Shown: piece after piece, positions 1 to 10,615 of the stretch
How the letters are laid out: each line of letters starts with the position of its first letter
Numbering within the stretch: the first letter of the stretch is position 1
Assembly: GCA_000824785.1 (NCBI GenBank)
Contig: CCNB01000006.1
Span: 124,001-188,000, forward strand
Origin: Mesorhizobium plurifarium
Lineage (GTDB): Bacteria; Pseudomonadota; Alphaproteobacteria; Rhizobiales; Rhizobiaceae
Direction: 5' to 3'
Length of the DNA: 64,000 nt
Made by a program: the position numbers and the translations under genes
Notes under the pieces: model-generated
Seen by the model: the letters and a program-made list of their open reading frames with translations, nothing else
Database searches by the model: none
Told to the model about the DNA's origin: nothing

Positions 1-1
1 C

Positions 2-445
2 ATCATGCTGGCGACGGCCGAAAGCTGCACCGGCGGCCTGATCATCGCCGCGCTCACCGACATCGCCGGATCCTCCGCCGTGGTTGATCGCGGCTTCATC
101 ACCTATTCCAACGAAGCCAAGATGGAGATGCTCGGCGTCTCCGCCGCCACGCTCGACGCACATGGCGCGGTCTCGCGCGAGACGGTGCTGGAGATGGCGG
201 CAGGCGCGCTGACGCATTCGCAAGCCAGCCTGTCGCTCGCCGTCACCGGCATTGCAGGCCCCAGCGGCGGCTCGGCGGACAAGCCGGTCGGTCTTGTGTG
301 GTTCGGGATTGCGTTGGCCGGGCAGCCTGTTGTCGCGGAGCGGCAGCTATTTGGTCAAAAGGGCCGCGAATTCATCCGGCATGAGACGGTGCGGCACGCG
401 CTGCAACTCGGGTTGCGGGCGTTGGGTCAGGATCGGGCCGGGTGA
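2..445 (+). CDS. pncC: CinA-family nicotinamide-nucleotide amidase, C-terminal part (5' end outside window)
   Basis: The protein matches the CinA C-terminal domain, which deamidates nicotinamide mononucleotide in pyridine-nucleotide recycling. The visible part carries the family signature ATAESCTGG near its start, then AVTGIAGPSGG and a KPVGLVWFGIA strand. Family members usually have about 15-20 residues before TAESCTGG. The frame is open to the window edge, so the true start is probably upstream and the first ATG seen is likely internal. It converges with the Coq10-like gene, only a few bases away. It could be a stand-alone PncC or the end of a longer CinA; the window cannot decide. Confidence 0.85.
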   Translation: MMLATAESCTGGLIIAALTDIAGSSAVVDRGFITYSNEAKMEMLGVSAATLDAHGAVSRETVLEMAAGALTHSQASLSLAVTGIAGPSGGSADKPVGLVWFGIALAGQPVVAERQLFGQKGREFIRHETVRHALQLGLRALGQDRAG

Positions 446-448
446 AGA

Positions 449-904
449 TCAGGCCGGCTTCGCGCCATAGATGACGTCGGCGCGTTTCTCGAAGGCTTCC
501 GAGAACATGCGGAAGGCGCGGTCGAACATCGTGCCCATCAGCGCGCCGAGAATGCGGCTCTTGAATTCGTAGTCGATGAAGAAATGCACTTCGCAGCCGC
601 TGTCGGCGGGGTCGAAGCGCCAGATGTTGCTGAGATATTTGAACGGGCCGTCGATATATTTGACGTCGATGGCGTTCTCGTCGGGCTTCAGCAGCACCTG
701 TGTCGTGAAGGTCTCGCGGATCGCCTTATAGCCGATGCTCATGTCGGCAACCAGGATGGTGCGACCGTCACGCTCCTTGCGCGAGCGCACGGTGAGCGAT
801 TCACACAGCGGCAGGAATTGCGGGTAGGCCTCGATGTCCGCCACCAGCGCGAACATCTCTTGCGGTGTATGCGCGACGCGGCGTGTCGCCTCGAATTTCG
901 GCAT
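449..904 (-). CDS. Coq10/RatA-like START-domain (SRPBCC) protein
   Basis: This is a 151-residue single-domain protein of the polyketide cyclase/START family. Its relatives are mitochondrial Coq10, a ubiquinone-binding protein needed for respiration, and bacterial RatA. The start MPKFEATRRVAHTPQEMFAL and the central DGPFKYLSNIWRF stretch are typical. It lies 6 bases downstream of lipA on the same strand, so it is probably co-transcribed with it. A role in handling ubiquinone is inferred from homology. The alternative, RatA-like ribosome-association activity, is less likely in an alphaproteobacterium. Confidence 0.85.
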   Translation of the reverse strand: MPKFEATRRVAHTPQEMFALVADIEAYPQFLPLCESLTVRSRKERDGRTILVADMSIGYKAIRETFTTQVLLKPDENAIDVKYIDGPFKYLSNIWRFDPADSGCEVHFFIDYEFKSRILGALMGTMFDRAFRMFSEAFEKRADVIYGAKPA

Positions 905-910
905 TGAAAG

Positions 911-1876
911 TCAGCTGGCCTTCGCGAGCTGCGCCTCGCGCGCCGCGCGTAGCCTGGCGAAATCCTCGCCGGCATGGTGCGAGGAGCGCGTCAGCGGGCT
1001 CGACGCCACGAGCAGGAAACCCTTGGTCTTGCCGATGGTCTCGTAGGACTTGAACTCGTCCGGCGGGATGAAGCGGATCACCGGATGATGCTTCTTGGAA
1101 GGCTGCAGATACTGGCCGATGGTCATGAAGTCGACGTTGGCCGAGCGCAGATCGTCCATCAGTTGCAGCACTTCGTTCCGCTCCTCGCCGAGGCCGACCA
1201 TGATGCCGGATTTGGTGAAGATCGACGGGTCGAGTTCTTTCACGCGCTGCAAGAGCCGGATCGAGTGGAAGTAACGTGCGCCCGGACGGACCGTCAGGTA
1301 GTTCGACGGCACGGTTTCGAGATTGTGGTTGAAGACGTCGGGCTTGGCCGCAACGACGACCTCCAGTGCGCCATCCTTGCGCAGGAAGTCGGGCGTCAGG
1401 ATCTCGATCGTCGTCGAAGGCGCCTCGGCGCGGATGGCGTGGATAACATCGGCGAAATGCTGCGCGCCGCCGTCGGCCAAGTCGTCGCGATCGACGGAGG
1501 TGATGACGACGTGGCTCAGCCCCATCTGCTTGACGGCATGCGCCACGCGCGCCGGCTCGTCCGGATCGAGCGCGGTCGGGATGCCGGTCGCGACATTGCA
1601 GAAGGCGCAGGCGCGCGTGCAGATCTCGCCCATGATCATGAAAGTGGCGTGCTTCTTGTCCCAGCATTCGCCGATATTCGGGCAGCCGGCCTCCTCGCAC
1701 ACCGTCACCAGCTTGTGCGATTTCACGATCTCGCGCGTTTCGGCATAGCCTTTGGAAACCGGCGCCTTGACGCGGATCCAGTCGGGCTTGCGCAGCACCT
1801 CCTGGTCTGGCCTGTGCGCCTTCTCTGGATGCCGCGGGCGCGGCCGGTTGGCGATCGTGTCTACGACTGTGACCAT
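911..1876 (-). CDS. lipA: Lipoyl synthase (radical SAM)
   Basis: LipA inserts two sulfurs into protein-bound octanoyl groups to make the lipoyl cofactor of pyruvate and 2-oxoglutarate dehydrogenases and the glycine cleavage system. The 321-residue protein has the auxiliary-cluster cysteines Cys60, Cys65 and Cys71 ([12 protein letters not shown]). It also has the radical-SAM CxxxCxxC at Cys86, Cys90 and Cys93, and a terminal [10 protein letters not shown] motif that supplies the serine ligand near residue 298. Full length for the family. It follows the PDH genes on the same strand, so cofactor synthesis is encoded beside its main client. Confidence 0.98.
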   Translation of the reverse strand: MVTVVDTIANRPRPRHPEKAHRPDQEVLRKPDWIRVKAPVSKGYAETREIVKSHKLVTVCEEAGCPNIGECWDKKHATFMIMGEICTRACAFCNVATGIPTALDPDEPARVAHAVKQMGLSHVVITSVDRDDLADGGAQHFADVIHAIRAEAPSTTIEILTPDFLRKDGALEVVVAAKPDVFNHNLETVPSNYLTVRPGARYFHSIRLLQRVKELDPSIFTKSGIMVGLGEERNEVLQLMDDLRSANVDFMTIGQYLQPSKKHHPVIRFIPPDEFKSYETIGKTKGFLLVASSPLTRSSHHAGEDFARLRAAREAQLAKAS

Positions 1877-1945
1877 TTCAAATCCTTCGCGGCCGCGGTG
1901 TCGGCGGCCGCCTGTCCTTCGTCATCTAAGACTTTTCGCGGCAAA

Positions 1946-1985
1946 GAAAAAGGCCGCGCCGGCGCATGCCGCCACGGCCCTTTCC
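1946..1985 (-). terminator. Rho-independent terminator after the GlsB-type gene
   Basis: On the minus strand a GC-rich hairpin (arms GGCCGTGGCGG and CGCCGGCGCGGCC around a CATG loop region) is followed by CTTTTTCTTT. It lies just past the stop codon of the small membrane protein and before lipA. It would separate the PDH/glsB transcripts from lipA. Confidence 0.65.
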
Positions 1986-2001
1986 GCATAGCGGCATGCG
2001 T

Positions 2002-2259
2002 TCAGCGCCGAACAAGCCGCCCCACGAAGATCAGCAGGCAGGCGCCGATGAAACCGGTGATCAGATAGGCTACCCAGCCGACGCCGAAGGACTGGATGTT
2101 CAGAGCCTGCAGGATCGCGTTCAGCACCACCGCGCCGACGATGCCCATGATGATGTTCATGAAGATGCCGGTGTTGCTCTTCATGACCATCTCGGCGAAC
2201 CAGCCTGCCAGACCGCCGACGATAATGGCCGTGATCCAGCCGACGCCATTCATATGCAT
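2002..2259 (-). CDS. GlsB/YeaQ/YmgE-family small membrane protein
   Basis: An 85-residue protein of the transglycosylase-associated (GlsB/YeaQ/YmgE) family, small inner-membrane proteins often induced by stress. Three hydrophobic stretches are visible (about residues 6-16, 29-50 and 57-80). The signature GWFAEMVMKSNTGIFMNIIMG is the conserved loop, with the glycines of the family. A GAGGAGG ribosome-binding site precedes the ATG. Molecular function is unknown; the link to envelope stress is from family knowledge only. Confidence 0.9.
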   Translation of the reverse strand: MHMNGVGWITAIIVGGLAGWFAEMVMKSNTGIFMNIIMGIVGAVVLNAILQALNIQSFGVGWVAYLITGFIGACLLIFVGRLVRR

Positions 2260-2397
2260 GTGCCAATTCCTCCTCGATCAGGTGAAAATGCATCCGGATA
2301 CGAACTGCCTTGCTGTCAGCTTTCTCCGGCTGCCGCGTGTGAGTCTCGCCTGACCAATCTAGCACGGATCGGCTATCTATCACCGATTGGTGACTTA

Positions 2398-3864
2398 TCA
2401 TGCGTTCAAAGCGCGGCCATAGGCGTCGAGCACGCTCTCCTTCATCATCTCCGACAGCGTCGGATGCGGGAAGATCGTGTGCATCAACTCTTCCTCGGTC
2501 GTCTCCAGGTTCATCGCCACGACAAAACCCTGGATGAGCTCGGTCACCTCGGCGCCGACCATGTGTGCGCCGAGAAGCTGCCCGGTCTTCTTGTCGAAGA
2601 TGGTCTTGACGAAACCCTGGTCCTCGCCGAGCGCGATGGCCTTGCCGTTGGCGCTGAAGGGGAAGCGGCCGACGCGGATATCCTTGCCTTCGGCCTTGGC
2701 TTTCGCTTCGGTCAGGCCGACAGACGCCACCTGCGGACTGCAATAGGTGCAGCCGGGGATCTTCAGCTTGTCGATGGCATGCACGCCGGGGAAATTGGCG
2801 ATTTTCTCGATGCAGACCACACCTTCATGCTCGGCCTTGTGGGCGAGCATCGGCGGCCCGGCGACGTCGCCGATGGCGTAGATGCCGGGCACATTGGTCT
2901 TGCCGTAGCCGTCGACGACGATGCAGCCGCGGTCCGTCTTCACACCGAGCGCTTCCAGGCCGAGATTCTCGATGTTGCCCTGCACGCCGACGGCCGAGAT
3001 CATGCGGTCGGCGGTGATCTTCTCGACCTTGCCGTCCTTCATCTCGACATGCGCAGTGACCGAATTGGCTGATTTGTCGACCTTGGTCACCTTGGCTTCG
3101 AGGATGATCTTCATCCCTTGTTTCTCGAACTGCTTCTGCGCGAATTTCGAGACCTCGGCGTCCTCGACCGGCATGACCTGCGGCAGCAGCTCGACCACCG
3201 TCACGTCCGCGCCCATGGTGCGGTAGAAGGAGGCGAACTCGATGCCGATGGCGCCGGAACCCATTACGAGCAGCGATTTTGGCATTTCCTTCGGCACCAT
3301 CGCCTCGAAATAGGTCCAGATCAGCTTGCCGTCCGGCTCGATGCCGGGCAGCGCGCGCGGCCGGGCGCCAGTCGCCAGGATGATGTGCTTGGCGGTGTAG
3401 GTGCCCTCGCCCTTGACGCCCTTCGGCACCGGCGGCTGCGGCTCCATCGCCTTCTTGGCGGTCTTCGAGACGACGACCTCCCCCAATTTTTCACCAGAAG
3501 GAGGCTTCGACAGCTTCGCCTCGCCCCAGATGACGTCGACCTTGTTCTTCTTCATCAGGAAGCCGACGCCGTTGTTCAGCCTGAGCGACACTTTTCGGGA
3601 ACGGTCGACCACGGCGGCCGTGTCGGGGCTGACCTTGCCGCCTTCGAGTTTCAGGCCGTAGTCCTTCAGATGATCCGAATAATGCATGATCTCGGCCGAG
3701 CGCAGCAGCGCCTTGGTGGGGATGCAGCCCCAGTTGAGGCAGATGCCGCCCAGATGCTCGCGCTCGACGATCGCCGTCTTGAAGCCGAGCTGGGCGGAAC
3801 GCACCGCCGTTACATAGCCGCCGGGGCCTGAGCCGATGATGATGACGTCGTAGGATTCAGCCAC
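2398..3864 (-). CDS. lpdA: Dihydrolipoyl dehydrogenase (E3)
   Basis: This FAD flavoenzyme reoxidises the dihydrolipoyl arm of E2 with NAD+. The 488-residue protein has an N-terminal FAD fold (IIIGSGPGGYVTA), redox-active Cys42 and Cys47 in CLNWGC, an NAD fold (GSGAIGIEFASF), and the C-terminal interface motif HPTLSE with the catalytic His. The family usually has CLNVGC, so Trp replaces Val here. An insert of about 20 residues rich in Lys and Pro (near residue 140) precedes the NAD domain. Its position after pdhA-B-C marks it as the PDH E3, but it may also serve other complexes. Confidence 0.97.
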   Translation of the reverse strand: MAESYDVIIIGSGPGGYVTAVRSAQLGFKTAIVEREHLGGICLNWGCIPTKALLRSAEIMHYSDHLKDYGLKLEGGKVSPDTAAVVDRSRKVSLRLNNGVGFLMKKNKVDVIWGEAKLSKPPSGEKLGEVVVSKTAKKAMEPQPPVPKGVKGEGTYTAKHIILATGARPRALPGIEPDGKLIWTYFEAMVPKEMPKSLLVMGSGAIGIEFASFYRTMGADVTVVELLPQVMPVEDAEVSKFAQKQFEKQGMKIILEAKVTKVDKSANSVTAHVEMKDGKVEKITADRMISAVGVQGNIENLGLEALGVKTDRGCIVVDGYGKTNVPGIYAIGDVAGPPMLAHKAEHEGVVCIEKIANFPGVHAIDKLKIPGCTYCSPQVASVGLTEAKAKAEGKDIRVGRFPFSANGKAIALGEDQGFVKTIFDKKTGQLLGAHMVGAEVTELIQGFVVAMNLETTEEELMHTIFPHPTLSEMMKESVLDAYGRALNA

Positions 3865-3891
3865 GGGTTTTCTCCCTGATCTTTCTAGGGG

Positions 3892-4530
3892 TTAGAGTGA
3901 GAGCATGACACGCACGAGCGGCGCCAGCGCCTGGCCGAGCCGCCGCGTGTTCTCGGCATCGAGATGGACGCCGTCGAGTGGCGTGGTGGTGGCGACCGTG
4001 CCGGCATCGAAGAAGCCGCAGCCGGCCTCGTCGGCCAGCGCCGAATATTGCGGCGCCAAGCGCTTGGAGGCGTCGTCGCCGCCGGCGAACATTTCCTTGA
4101 ATTCGGCATTGTCGGTGCGCGTCACCGCCGGCGGCGCGACGATGAGTATCTGCGGCGCCGGCCAATCGAACGGATAGTCATGGCCGCGCACGATGTCGAT
4201 CAGCCGCTGGATGCCCTGCTTGGCGGCGACCGGATTGCCGTGGATCCAGGGTTTCATGTCGTTAGCGCCGAGCATGAAGATCACAAGATCGAGCGGCGCA
4301 TGGCTGGTCAGGATCGTCGGCAGGATGCGGGCGCCGTTGCGGTCCGCTCCGGCCAGGTGGTCGTCGAAGGCTGTGGTGCGGCCGTTCAATCCTTCGGCGA
4401 TGACCTGGATACCGTCGCCTAGCTCAGCTCCGAGCACGCTCGGCCAGCGGTCCTCGAGGGCATGGCGACCAAGGCTGCCGGCGTCATAGCCCCAGGTCAG
4501 CGAGTCGCCATAGCAGAGAATTGTCTTCAT
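3892..4530 (-). CDS. SGNH/GDSL-family hydrolase (arylesterase-like)
   Basis: This 212-residue protein is an SGNH esterase. Nucleophile Ser10 lies in GDSLTWG, block III is GANDM, and the C-terminal DGVHLDAEN carries the catalytic Asp and His. There is no signal peptide, so it is probably cytoplasmic. The start was taken at the ATG giving MKTILCYGDS; a TTG four codons upstream is possible. It sits between pdhC and lpdA in the same orientation, so it is likely read with the PDH genes. The substrate is unknown, and nothing in the sequence ties it chemically to pyruvate metabolism. Confidence 0.88.
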   Translation of the reverse strand: MKTILCYGDSLTWGYDAGSLGRHALEDRWPSVLGAELGDGIQVIAEGLNGRTTAFDDHLAGADRNGARILPTILTSHAPLDLVIFMLGANDMKPWIHGNPVAAKQGIQRLIDIVRGHDYPFDWPAPQILIVAPPAVTRTDNAEFKEMFAGGDDASKRLAPQYSALADEAGCGFFDAGTVATTTPLDGVHLDAENTRRLGQALAPLVRVMLSL

Positions 4531-4662
4531 GCGGTTGCCCAACCCTTGCCGAAACCTGGCTGCGAGCGCCTGACGCGCCGGCGTGCGAAGAGCTCGCCTC
4601 CAGGGTTGAAAGTGATCAAGGTGAAAAGGCCGGTGAAGACTATCCGCACCGCCTTTTCCTTC

Positions 4663-6027
4663 CTAGACCAGCATGCTCATCGGGTTTTCGATCATGCGCT
4701 TGAAGGCGCCCAGCAACTCGGCGCCCAGCGCGCCGTCGACGGCGCGATGGTCGGTCGAGAGCGTCACCGACATCACCGTTGCCACCTTGATCTCGCCCTT
4801 CTTCACCACCGCCCGCTCTTCGCCCGCGCCGACCGCCAGGATCGTCGCATGCGGCGGGTTGATGACGGCGGCGAAGTCCTTGATGCCGAACATGCCCAGA
4901 TTGGACACCGCCGTCGTGCCGCCCTGATACTCTTCGGGCTTCAGCTTGCGGCTCCTGGCGCGGCTCGCCAGATCCTTCATCTCGTTGGAGATGACCGACA
5001 GCGTCTTTTCATCAGCATGCCGGATGATCGGCGTGATCAGGCCGCCGGGGATCGAGACGGCAACGCCGACATCGGCATGCTTGTGCTTGACCATGGCGTT
5101 TTCGGTCCACGACGCGTTGGCATCCGGCACCGCCATCAGCGCCATGGCCATGGCCTTGATGACCATGTCGTTGACGGACAGCTTGTAGGCGGGAACCTCG
5201 CCCTTGTCGGTCTTCCGCATCGGGGCCGCGGCATTGAGCTGCGTGCGCAGCGCAAGCAGCGCATCGAGCTCGCAGTCCAGCGTCAGATAGAAATGCGGGA
5301 TGGTGGACTTGGCCTCGACCAGACGGCGCGCGATGGTCTTGCGCATGTTGTCATGCGGCACGAGCTCGTAGGAGCCTTCGGCAAACAGCTTCAGCACCTG
5401 ATCGTCCGACATCGGTTTCGGCGCGGGCGCCGGAGCGGACGGAGCGCCGGCTGGCGCCTTCGCAGCCGGCGCGGCCTTGCCGCCGGAAGCGATCGCCGCC
5501 TCGACGTCGACCTTCACCACCCGGCCGTGCGGACCGGAACCGGCCAGCGCCGCCACGTCGACGCCGGCATCCTTGGCGATGCGGCGGGCCAGCGGCGATG
5601 CGAAGACGCGGTCGCCGGCGGCGTGACCGTTGGCCACGGGAGCAGGCTCGGCCTTCGCCGGCGCGGGCGCTGCGGCCGATTTCGGAGCTTCTTTGGGCGC
5701 TTCGGCCTTCGGGGCTTCCGCTTTCGGCGCTTCGGCCTTTGGCGCTGCACTGCCACCGCTCTTGGCCGCGGCGGCGGCATCCTCGCCCTCGCCGGCCAAA
5801 ATGGCAATCAGGGCGTTGACCTTGACACCTTCGGTGCCGGCCGGAACCACGAGCTTGGCGACCGTGCCTTCATCAACGGCCTCGACTTCCATCGTCGCCT
5901 TGTCGGTCTCGATCTCGGCGATCACGTCGCCCGGCGACACCTTGTCGCCTTCCTTGACCAGCCATTTCGACAGATTGCCCTCTTCCATGGTCGGAGAGAG
6001 CGCCGGCATGGTGATGTTGATTGGCAT
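4663..6027 (-). CDS. pdhC: Pyruvate dehydrogenase E2, dihydrolipoamide acetyltransferase
   Basis: E2 forms the core of the PDH complex and transfers acetyl groups to CoA. In the 454-residue protein, residues 1-80 are a lipoyl domain with Lys43 in ETDKATME. An Ala/Pro/Lys-rich linker with repeated APKAE units follows, then the peripheral subunit-binding domain (ASPLARRIAKDAGVD, about 140-180). The catalytic domain runs to the C terminus and includes STDHRAVDGALGAE with the active-site His. Only one lipoyl domain is present here; a second is carried by E1 beta. It lies 18 bases after pdhB. Confidence 0.98.
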   Translation of the reverse strand: MPINITMPALSPTMEEGNLSKWLVKEGDKVSPGDVIAEIETDKATMEVEAVDEGTVAKLVVPAGTEGVKVNALIAILAGEGEDAAAAAKSGGSAAPKAEAPKAEAPKAEAPKEAPKSAAAPAPAKAEPAPVANGHAAGDRVFASPLARRIAKDAGVDVAALAGSGPHGRVVKVDVEAAIASGGKAAPAAKAPAGAPSAPAPAPKPMSDDQVLKLFAEGSYELVPHDNMRKTIARRLVEAKSTIPHFYLTLDCELDALLALRTQLNAAAPMRKTDKGEVPAYKLSVNDMVIKAMAMALMAVPDANASWTENAMVKHKHADVGVAVSIPGGLITPIIRHADEKTLSVISNEMKDLASRARSRKLKPEEYQGGTTAVSNLGMFGIKDFAAVINPPHATILAVGAGEERAVVKKGEIKVATVMSVTLSTDHRAVDGALGAELLGAFKRMIENPMSMLV

Positions 6028-6045
6028 GATGTCCTCCCGCCCGGC

Positions 6046-7431
6046 TCAGCGATAAGTGACGGCTTTGACCGCCTCGACGACCTCGCCGACATTGGGCAAA
6101 GCCAGCTTTTCCAGATTGGCCGCATAAGGCATCGGCACGTCCTTGCCGGCGATGGTGATCACCGGCGCATCGAGGAAGTCGAAGGCGCGCTGCGAGACCT
6201 GGTTGGCGATGTGATCGCCGACCGAGTTCTGCGGGAAGCCCTCTTCCACCACCACGAGACGGTTGGTTTTCTTCACCGAGGCGATGATCGTGTCGAAGTC
6301 GAGCGGCCGGATGGTCCTGAGATCGATGATCTCGGCATCGATGCCCATGCCGCGCAGCTCGGCCTCAGCCTTGACCGCATAGGTCATGCCGATGCCGAAG
6401 GAGACGAGCGTGACGTCCTTACCCTGCTTGTGGATGCGCGCCTTGCCGATCGGCAGCACGAAATCGTCGAGCTTCGGCACCTCGAAGGAATGGCCGTAGA
6501 GGATCTCATTTTCGAGGAAGATGACCGGGTTCGGGTCCCGGATCGCCGCCTTGAGCAGGCCCTTGGCGTCGGCCGCCGTATAGGGCATCACCACCTTCAG
6601 GCCGGGGATATGACTGTACCAGGCGGCATAGCACTGCGAGTGCTGGGCGGCGACTCTGGCCGCGGCGCCGTTCGGGCCGCGGAAGACGATCGGCGCGCCC
6701 ATCTGGCCGCCGGACATATAGAGCGTCTTGGCGGCCGAGTTGATGATCTGGTCGATCGCCTGCATGGCGAAGTTGAAGGTCATGAACTCGACGATCGGTT
6801 TCAGTCCGGCCATCGCGGCGCCGACGCCGACGCCGGCAAAGCCGTGCTCGGTGATGGGCGTGTCGACGACGCGGCGCGGCCCGAATTCCTGCAGCAACCC
6901 TTGAGTGATCTTGTAGGCGCCCTGGTATTCGGCGACTTCCTCGCCCATGACGAAGACATCGCCGTCACGGCGCATTTCCTCGGCCATGGCGTCGCGGAGC
7001 GCCTCGCGCACCGTGGTCGACACCATCTCGGTACCGGCGGGGATGTCCGGGTCGGCGGCGACCTCCGTCTTCGGTGCTGCGGCGACAGGAGCCGCAGCCT
7101 CGCTCTTGGCCGCGGCCGGTGCCGGCGCGGCTTCAGCCTTGGCAGGCTCTTCCTCGCCTATGCCTTCGCCGGCCTTGTCGACGTCCTCGCCGTCAACTGC
7201 CAGCACGGCGATCACCGCGTTGACCTTGACGCCTTCAGTGCCGGCCGGAACGACGATCTTGGCCAGCGTGCCTTCGTCGACGGCTTCGACTTCCATCGTC
7301 GCCTTGTCGGTCTCGATCTCGGCGATCACGTCACCGGCGACGATCTTGTCGCCTTCGTTCTTCAGCCATTTGGAAAGATTGCCCTCTTCCATCGTCGGCG
7401 AGAGCGCGGGCATGAGAATTTCGATCGGCAT
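6046..7431 (-). CDS. pdhB: Pyruvate dehydrogenase E1 beta subunit with N-terminal lipoyl domain
   Basis: E1 beta pairs with PdhA to decarboxylate pyruvate with thiamine diphosphate. This one is 461 residues, about 130 longer than the simple family form. The extra length is an N-terminal lipoyl domain (Lys43 in ETDKATME) and an Ala/Pro/Glu linker. The transketolase-like E1 beta part starts near residue 135 ([14 protein letters not shown]) and ends with the C-terminal domain [16 protein letters not shown]. Lipoylated E1 beta is known in rhizobia and Zymomonas. It lies between pdhA and pdhC in one operon. Confidence 0.97.
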   Translation of the reverse strand: MPIEILMPALSPTMEEGNLSKWLKNEGDKIVAGDVIAEIETDKATMEVEAVDEGTLAKIVVPAGTEGVKVNAVIAVLAVDGEDVDKAGEGIGEEEPAKAEAAPAPAAAKSEAAAPVAAAPKTEVAADPDIPAGTEMVSTTVREALRDAMAEEMRRDGDVFVMGEEVAEYQGAYKITQGLLQEFGPRRVVDTPITEHGFAGVGVGAAMAGLKPIVEFMTFNFAMQAIDQIINSAAKTLYMSGGQMGAPIVFRGPNGAAARVAAQHSQCYAAWYSHIPGLKVVMPYTAADAKGLLKAAIRDPNPVIFLENEILYGHSFEVPKLDDFVLPIGKARIHKQGKDVTLVSFGIGMTYAVKAEAELRGMGIDAEIIDLRTIRPLDFDTIIASVKKTNRLVVVEEGFPQNSVGDHIANQVSQRAFDFLDAPVITIAGKDVPMPYAANLEKLALPNVGEVVEAVKAVTYR

Positions 7432-7446
7432 GTCCTTGCCCTCTCC

Positions 7447-8484
7447 TTAGAGTACGATGTCGGTCCAGAGCTCGGACGGATCCGGCTCGGCGTCGTTCTG
7501 GGCGAATTCGGCGGCGTCGGCGACGACGTCGCGCACTTCCTTGTCGACGGCCTTGAGCTCGTCCTCGCTTGCCCACTTCTTGTCGAGCAGCCGCACCCGG
7601 ACCTGTTCGATTGGGTCGTGCTCGGAGCGCATCTTCTGCACTTCCTCCTTGGAACGATACTTCGCCGGATCGGACATCGAGTGGCCGCGATAGCGGTAGG
7701 TCTGCATCTCGAGGATCAGCGGGCCGTTGCCGGCGCGGCACCATTCGGTGGCGAGCTCGGCCGCTGATTTCACGGCGCGGACATCCATGCCGTCGACCTG
7801 GATACCGGGAATCTTGAAGGAAGCGCCGCGGTGCGAGAAGTCGGTCTCGGCCGACGAGCGCGACACGGACGTGCCCATGGCATAGCGATTGTTCTCGATG
7901 ATGTAGATCACCGGCAGCTTCCACAGCGAGGCCATGTTGAAGCTTTCGTAGACCTGGCCCTGGTTGGCCGCGCCGTCGCCGAAATAGGTCAGCGTGACGT
8001 TCTTGTTGTCGCGGTAGCGGTTGGCGAAGGCCAATCCGGTGCCGAGCGACACCTGGGCGCCGACGATACCGTGGCCGCCGTAGAAATGCTTCTCCTTGGA
8101 GAACATGTGCATGGAGCCGCCCTTGCCCTTGGACAGGCCGCCGCGGCGCCCGGTGAGCTCGGCCATGACGCCGCGCGGCGACAGCTCCATCGCCAGCATG
8201 TGGCCATGGTCGCGATAGGCGGTGATCATCTGGTCGCCTTCGACCAGCGCCATTTTCATGCCGGTGACGACGGCCTCCTGGCCGATATAGAGATGGCAGA
8301 AGCCGCCGATGAAGCCCATGCCGTAAAGCTGGCCGGCCTTTTCCTCGAAGCGGCGGATCAAGAGCATGTGCCTATAGGCGGAAAGCTCTTCTTCCTTGGT
8401 GAAATCAGCGGGCTTGGGCGCTGACAGATTGGGCTGTTTGTCGGATCTGGATTTGGCGGGCGCTTTTTTGGCGGCGGTGGCCAT
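7447..8484 (-). CDS. pdhA: Pyruvate dehydrogenase E1 alpha subunit
   Basis: The 345-residue protein is the ThDP-binding alpha chain. The GDGAANQGQ...ENN stretch is the ThDP/Mg motif, and YRGHSMSDPAKYRSKEEV is the loop that covers the active site. A Lys/Ala/Pro-rich N-terminal tail (residues 1-30) precedes the fold. It is the first gene of the minus-strand run pdhA-pdhB-pdhC-SGNH-lpdA, with 15 bases to pdhB. The promoter should lie in the 175 bases before it; no convincing -35/-10 pair was picked out. Confidence 0.98.
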   Translation of the reverse strand: MATAAKKAPAKSRSDKQPNLSAPKPADFTKEEELSAYRHMLLIRRFEEKAGQLYGMGFIGGFCHLYIGQEAVVTGMKMALVEGDQMITAYRDHGHMLAMELSPRGVMAELTGRRGGLSKGKGGSMHMFSKEKHFYGGHGIVGAQVSLGTGLAFANRYRDNKNVTLTYFGDGAANQGQVYESFNMASLWKLPVIYIIENNRYAMGTSVSRSSAETDFSHRGASFKIPGIQVDGMDVRAVKSAAELATEWCRAGNGPLILEMQTYRYRGHSMSDPAKYRSKEEVQKMRSEHDPIEQVRVRLLDKKWASEDELKAVDKEVRDVVADAAEFAQNDAEPDPSELWTDIVL

Positions 8485-8659
8485 GCGTCACTCCCTGTTA
8501 GCGTCTCTTTGCGGACATTCAGGGAGATCGATCGCCTCCCCACCGATTTGCGCGAGGCTAACACGCAGGGCTGCGTTTCGCCATGCTGAAAAATGCATGG
8601 CTGGCATGCATCTAAGCGATTAGAATCATTGCAAATAAAGACGATTAACCGAAATTCGG

Positions 8660-8983
8660 TTATTTCGTCGGGGCAGGCAACATGATGGTGATTTCGTCTG
8701 GCTGGGACAGATTGAGCGCCTTTCGGGCCTGCTCGTCAAGCATATCCTTCTCCAGCGTGCCTTCGTGCATCAGCTGAACACGGCGCTCGAAGTCGATCCG
8801 GCGCGCCTTCACGGCATCGAGCTGAGCCTGCAGCTCGACCGCCTGGGCCTTGAGCCGATACTTGGAGTAGATGCCGAATTCGCCGTGATAGGCGTGGAAG
8901 CCGAAATAGGCCAGGAAGAGCACGCAAAGCGAGGGGACGATCAGCCTGCCGGTGTTTCTCTGCTTGTGCTGACGTGTCCACAT
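8660..8983 (-). CDS. ftsB: FtsB/DivIC-type septum formation initiator
   Basis: A 107-residue bitopic protein of the FtsB/DivIC family, part of the FtsQLB divisome complex. It has a short basic cytoplasmic N terminus, one membrane segment (about 16-33) and a coiled coil rich in Leu, Gln, Glu and Arg (about 40-75). The tail MLDEQARKALNLSQPDEI is characteristic. It lies downstream of eno on the same strand, the usual arrangement in proteobacteria (eno-ftsB). Confidence 0.92.
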   Translation of the reverse strand: MWTRQHKQRNTGRLIVPSLCVLFLAYFGFHAYHGEFGIYSKYRLKAQAVELQAQLDAVKARRIDFERRVQLMHEGTLEKDMLDEQARKALNLSQPDEITIMLPAPTK

Positions 8984-9087
8984 GACCCGAACCCTCGCGG
9001 CCGCGAACGCAGGCGGCCATGAGTCGTATTTCGCCCGATTGTGCTTAATGGACGGTTACGGACGGCCCGTTGTATGGCCGCCGGAAA

Positions 9088-9119
9088 CGAAAAAGGGCGG
9101 GAATGCCCGCCCTTTTTAA
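9088..9119 (-). terminator. Rho-independent terminator after eno
   Basis: A near-perfect hairpin, AAAGGGCGGG and CCCGCCCTTT around AAT, is flanked by A and T runs, so it could act on both strands. It lies just beyond the eno stop codon and before ftsB. It may reduce read-through from eno into ftsB. Confidence 0.8.
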
Positions 9120-9140
9120 GGATCGTCAGAACAGGCTGGA

Positions 9141-10457
<1,317 letters not shown>

Positions 10458-10615
10458 TTAGCCAAAGCGGCGCAAAAGGCAATCGGCGGCGCCGCAATTA
10501 TTGCCGCGGGCCGGATTCACGAAGCGCAAATTTCTGTCATCATAAGTCATGCGCGCCGCAAGGCCTTCTCATCTATGGTCGCGTTTGCGCGGGGCGAAAC
10601 AGGAGGAGTTTCGCC

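Noticed and set aside
4462..7767. Very long plus-strand open frame (over 1,000 codons) opposite pdhC and pdhB
   Set aside because: It is the antisense of the lipoyl and E1/E2 genes; the translated sequence is His/Arg/Asp-rich and resembles no protein. High G+C keeps antisense frames open.
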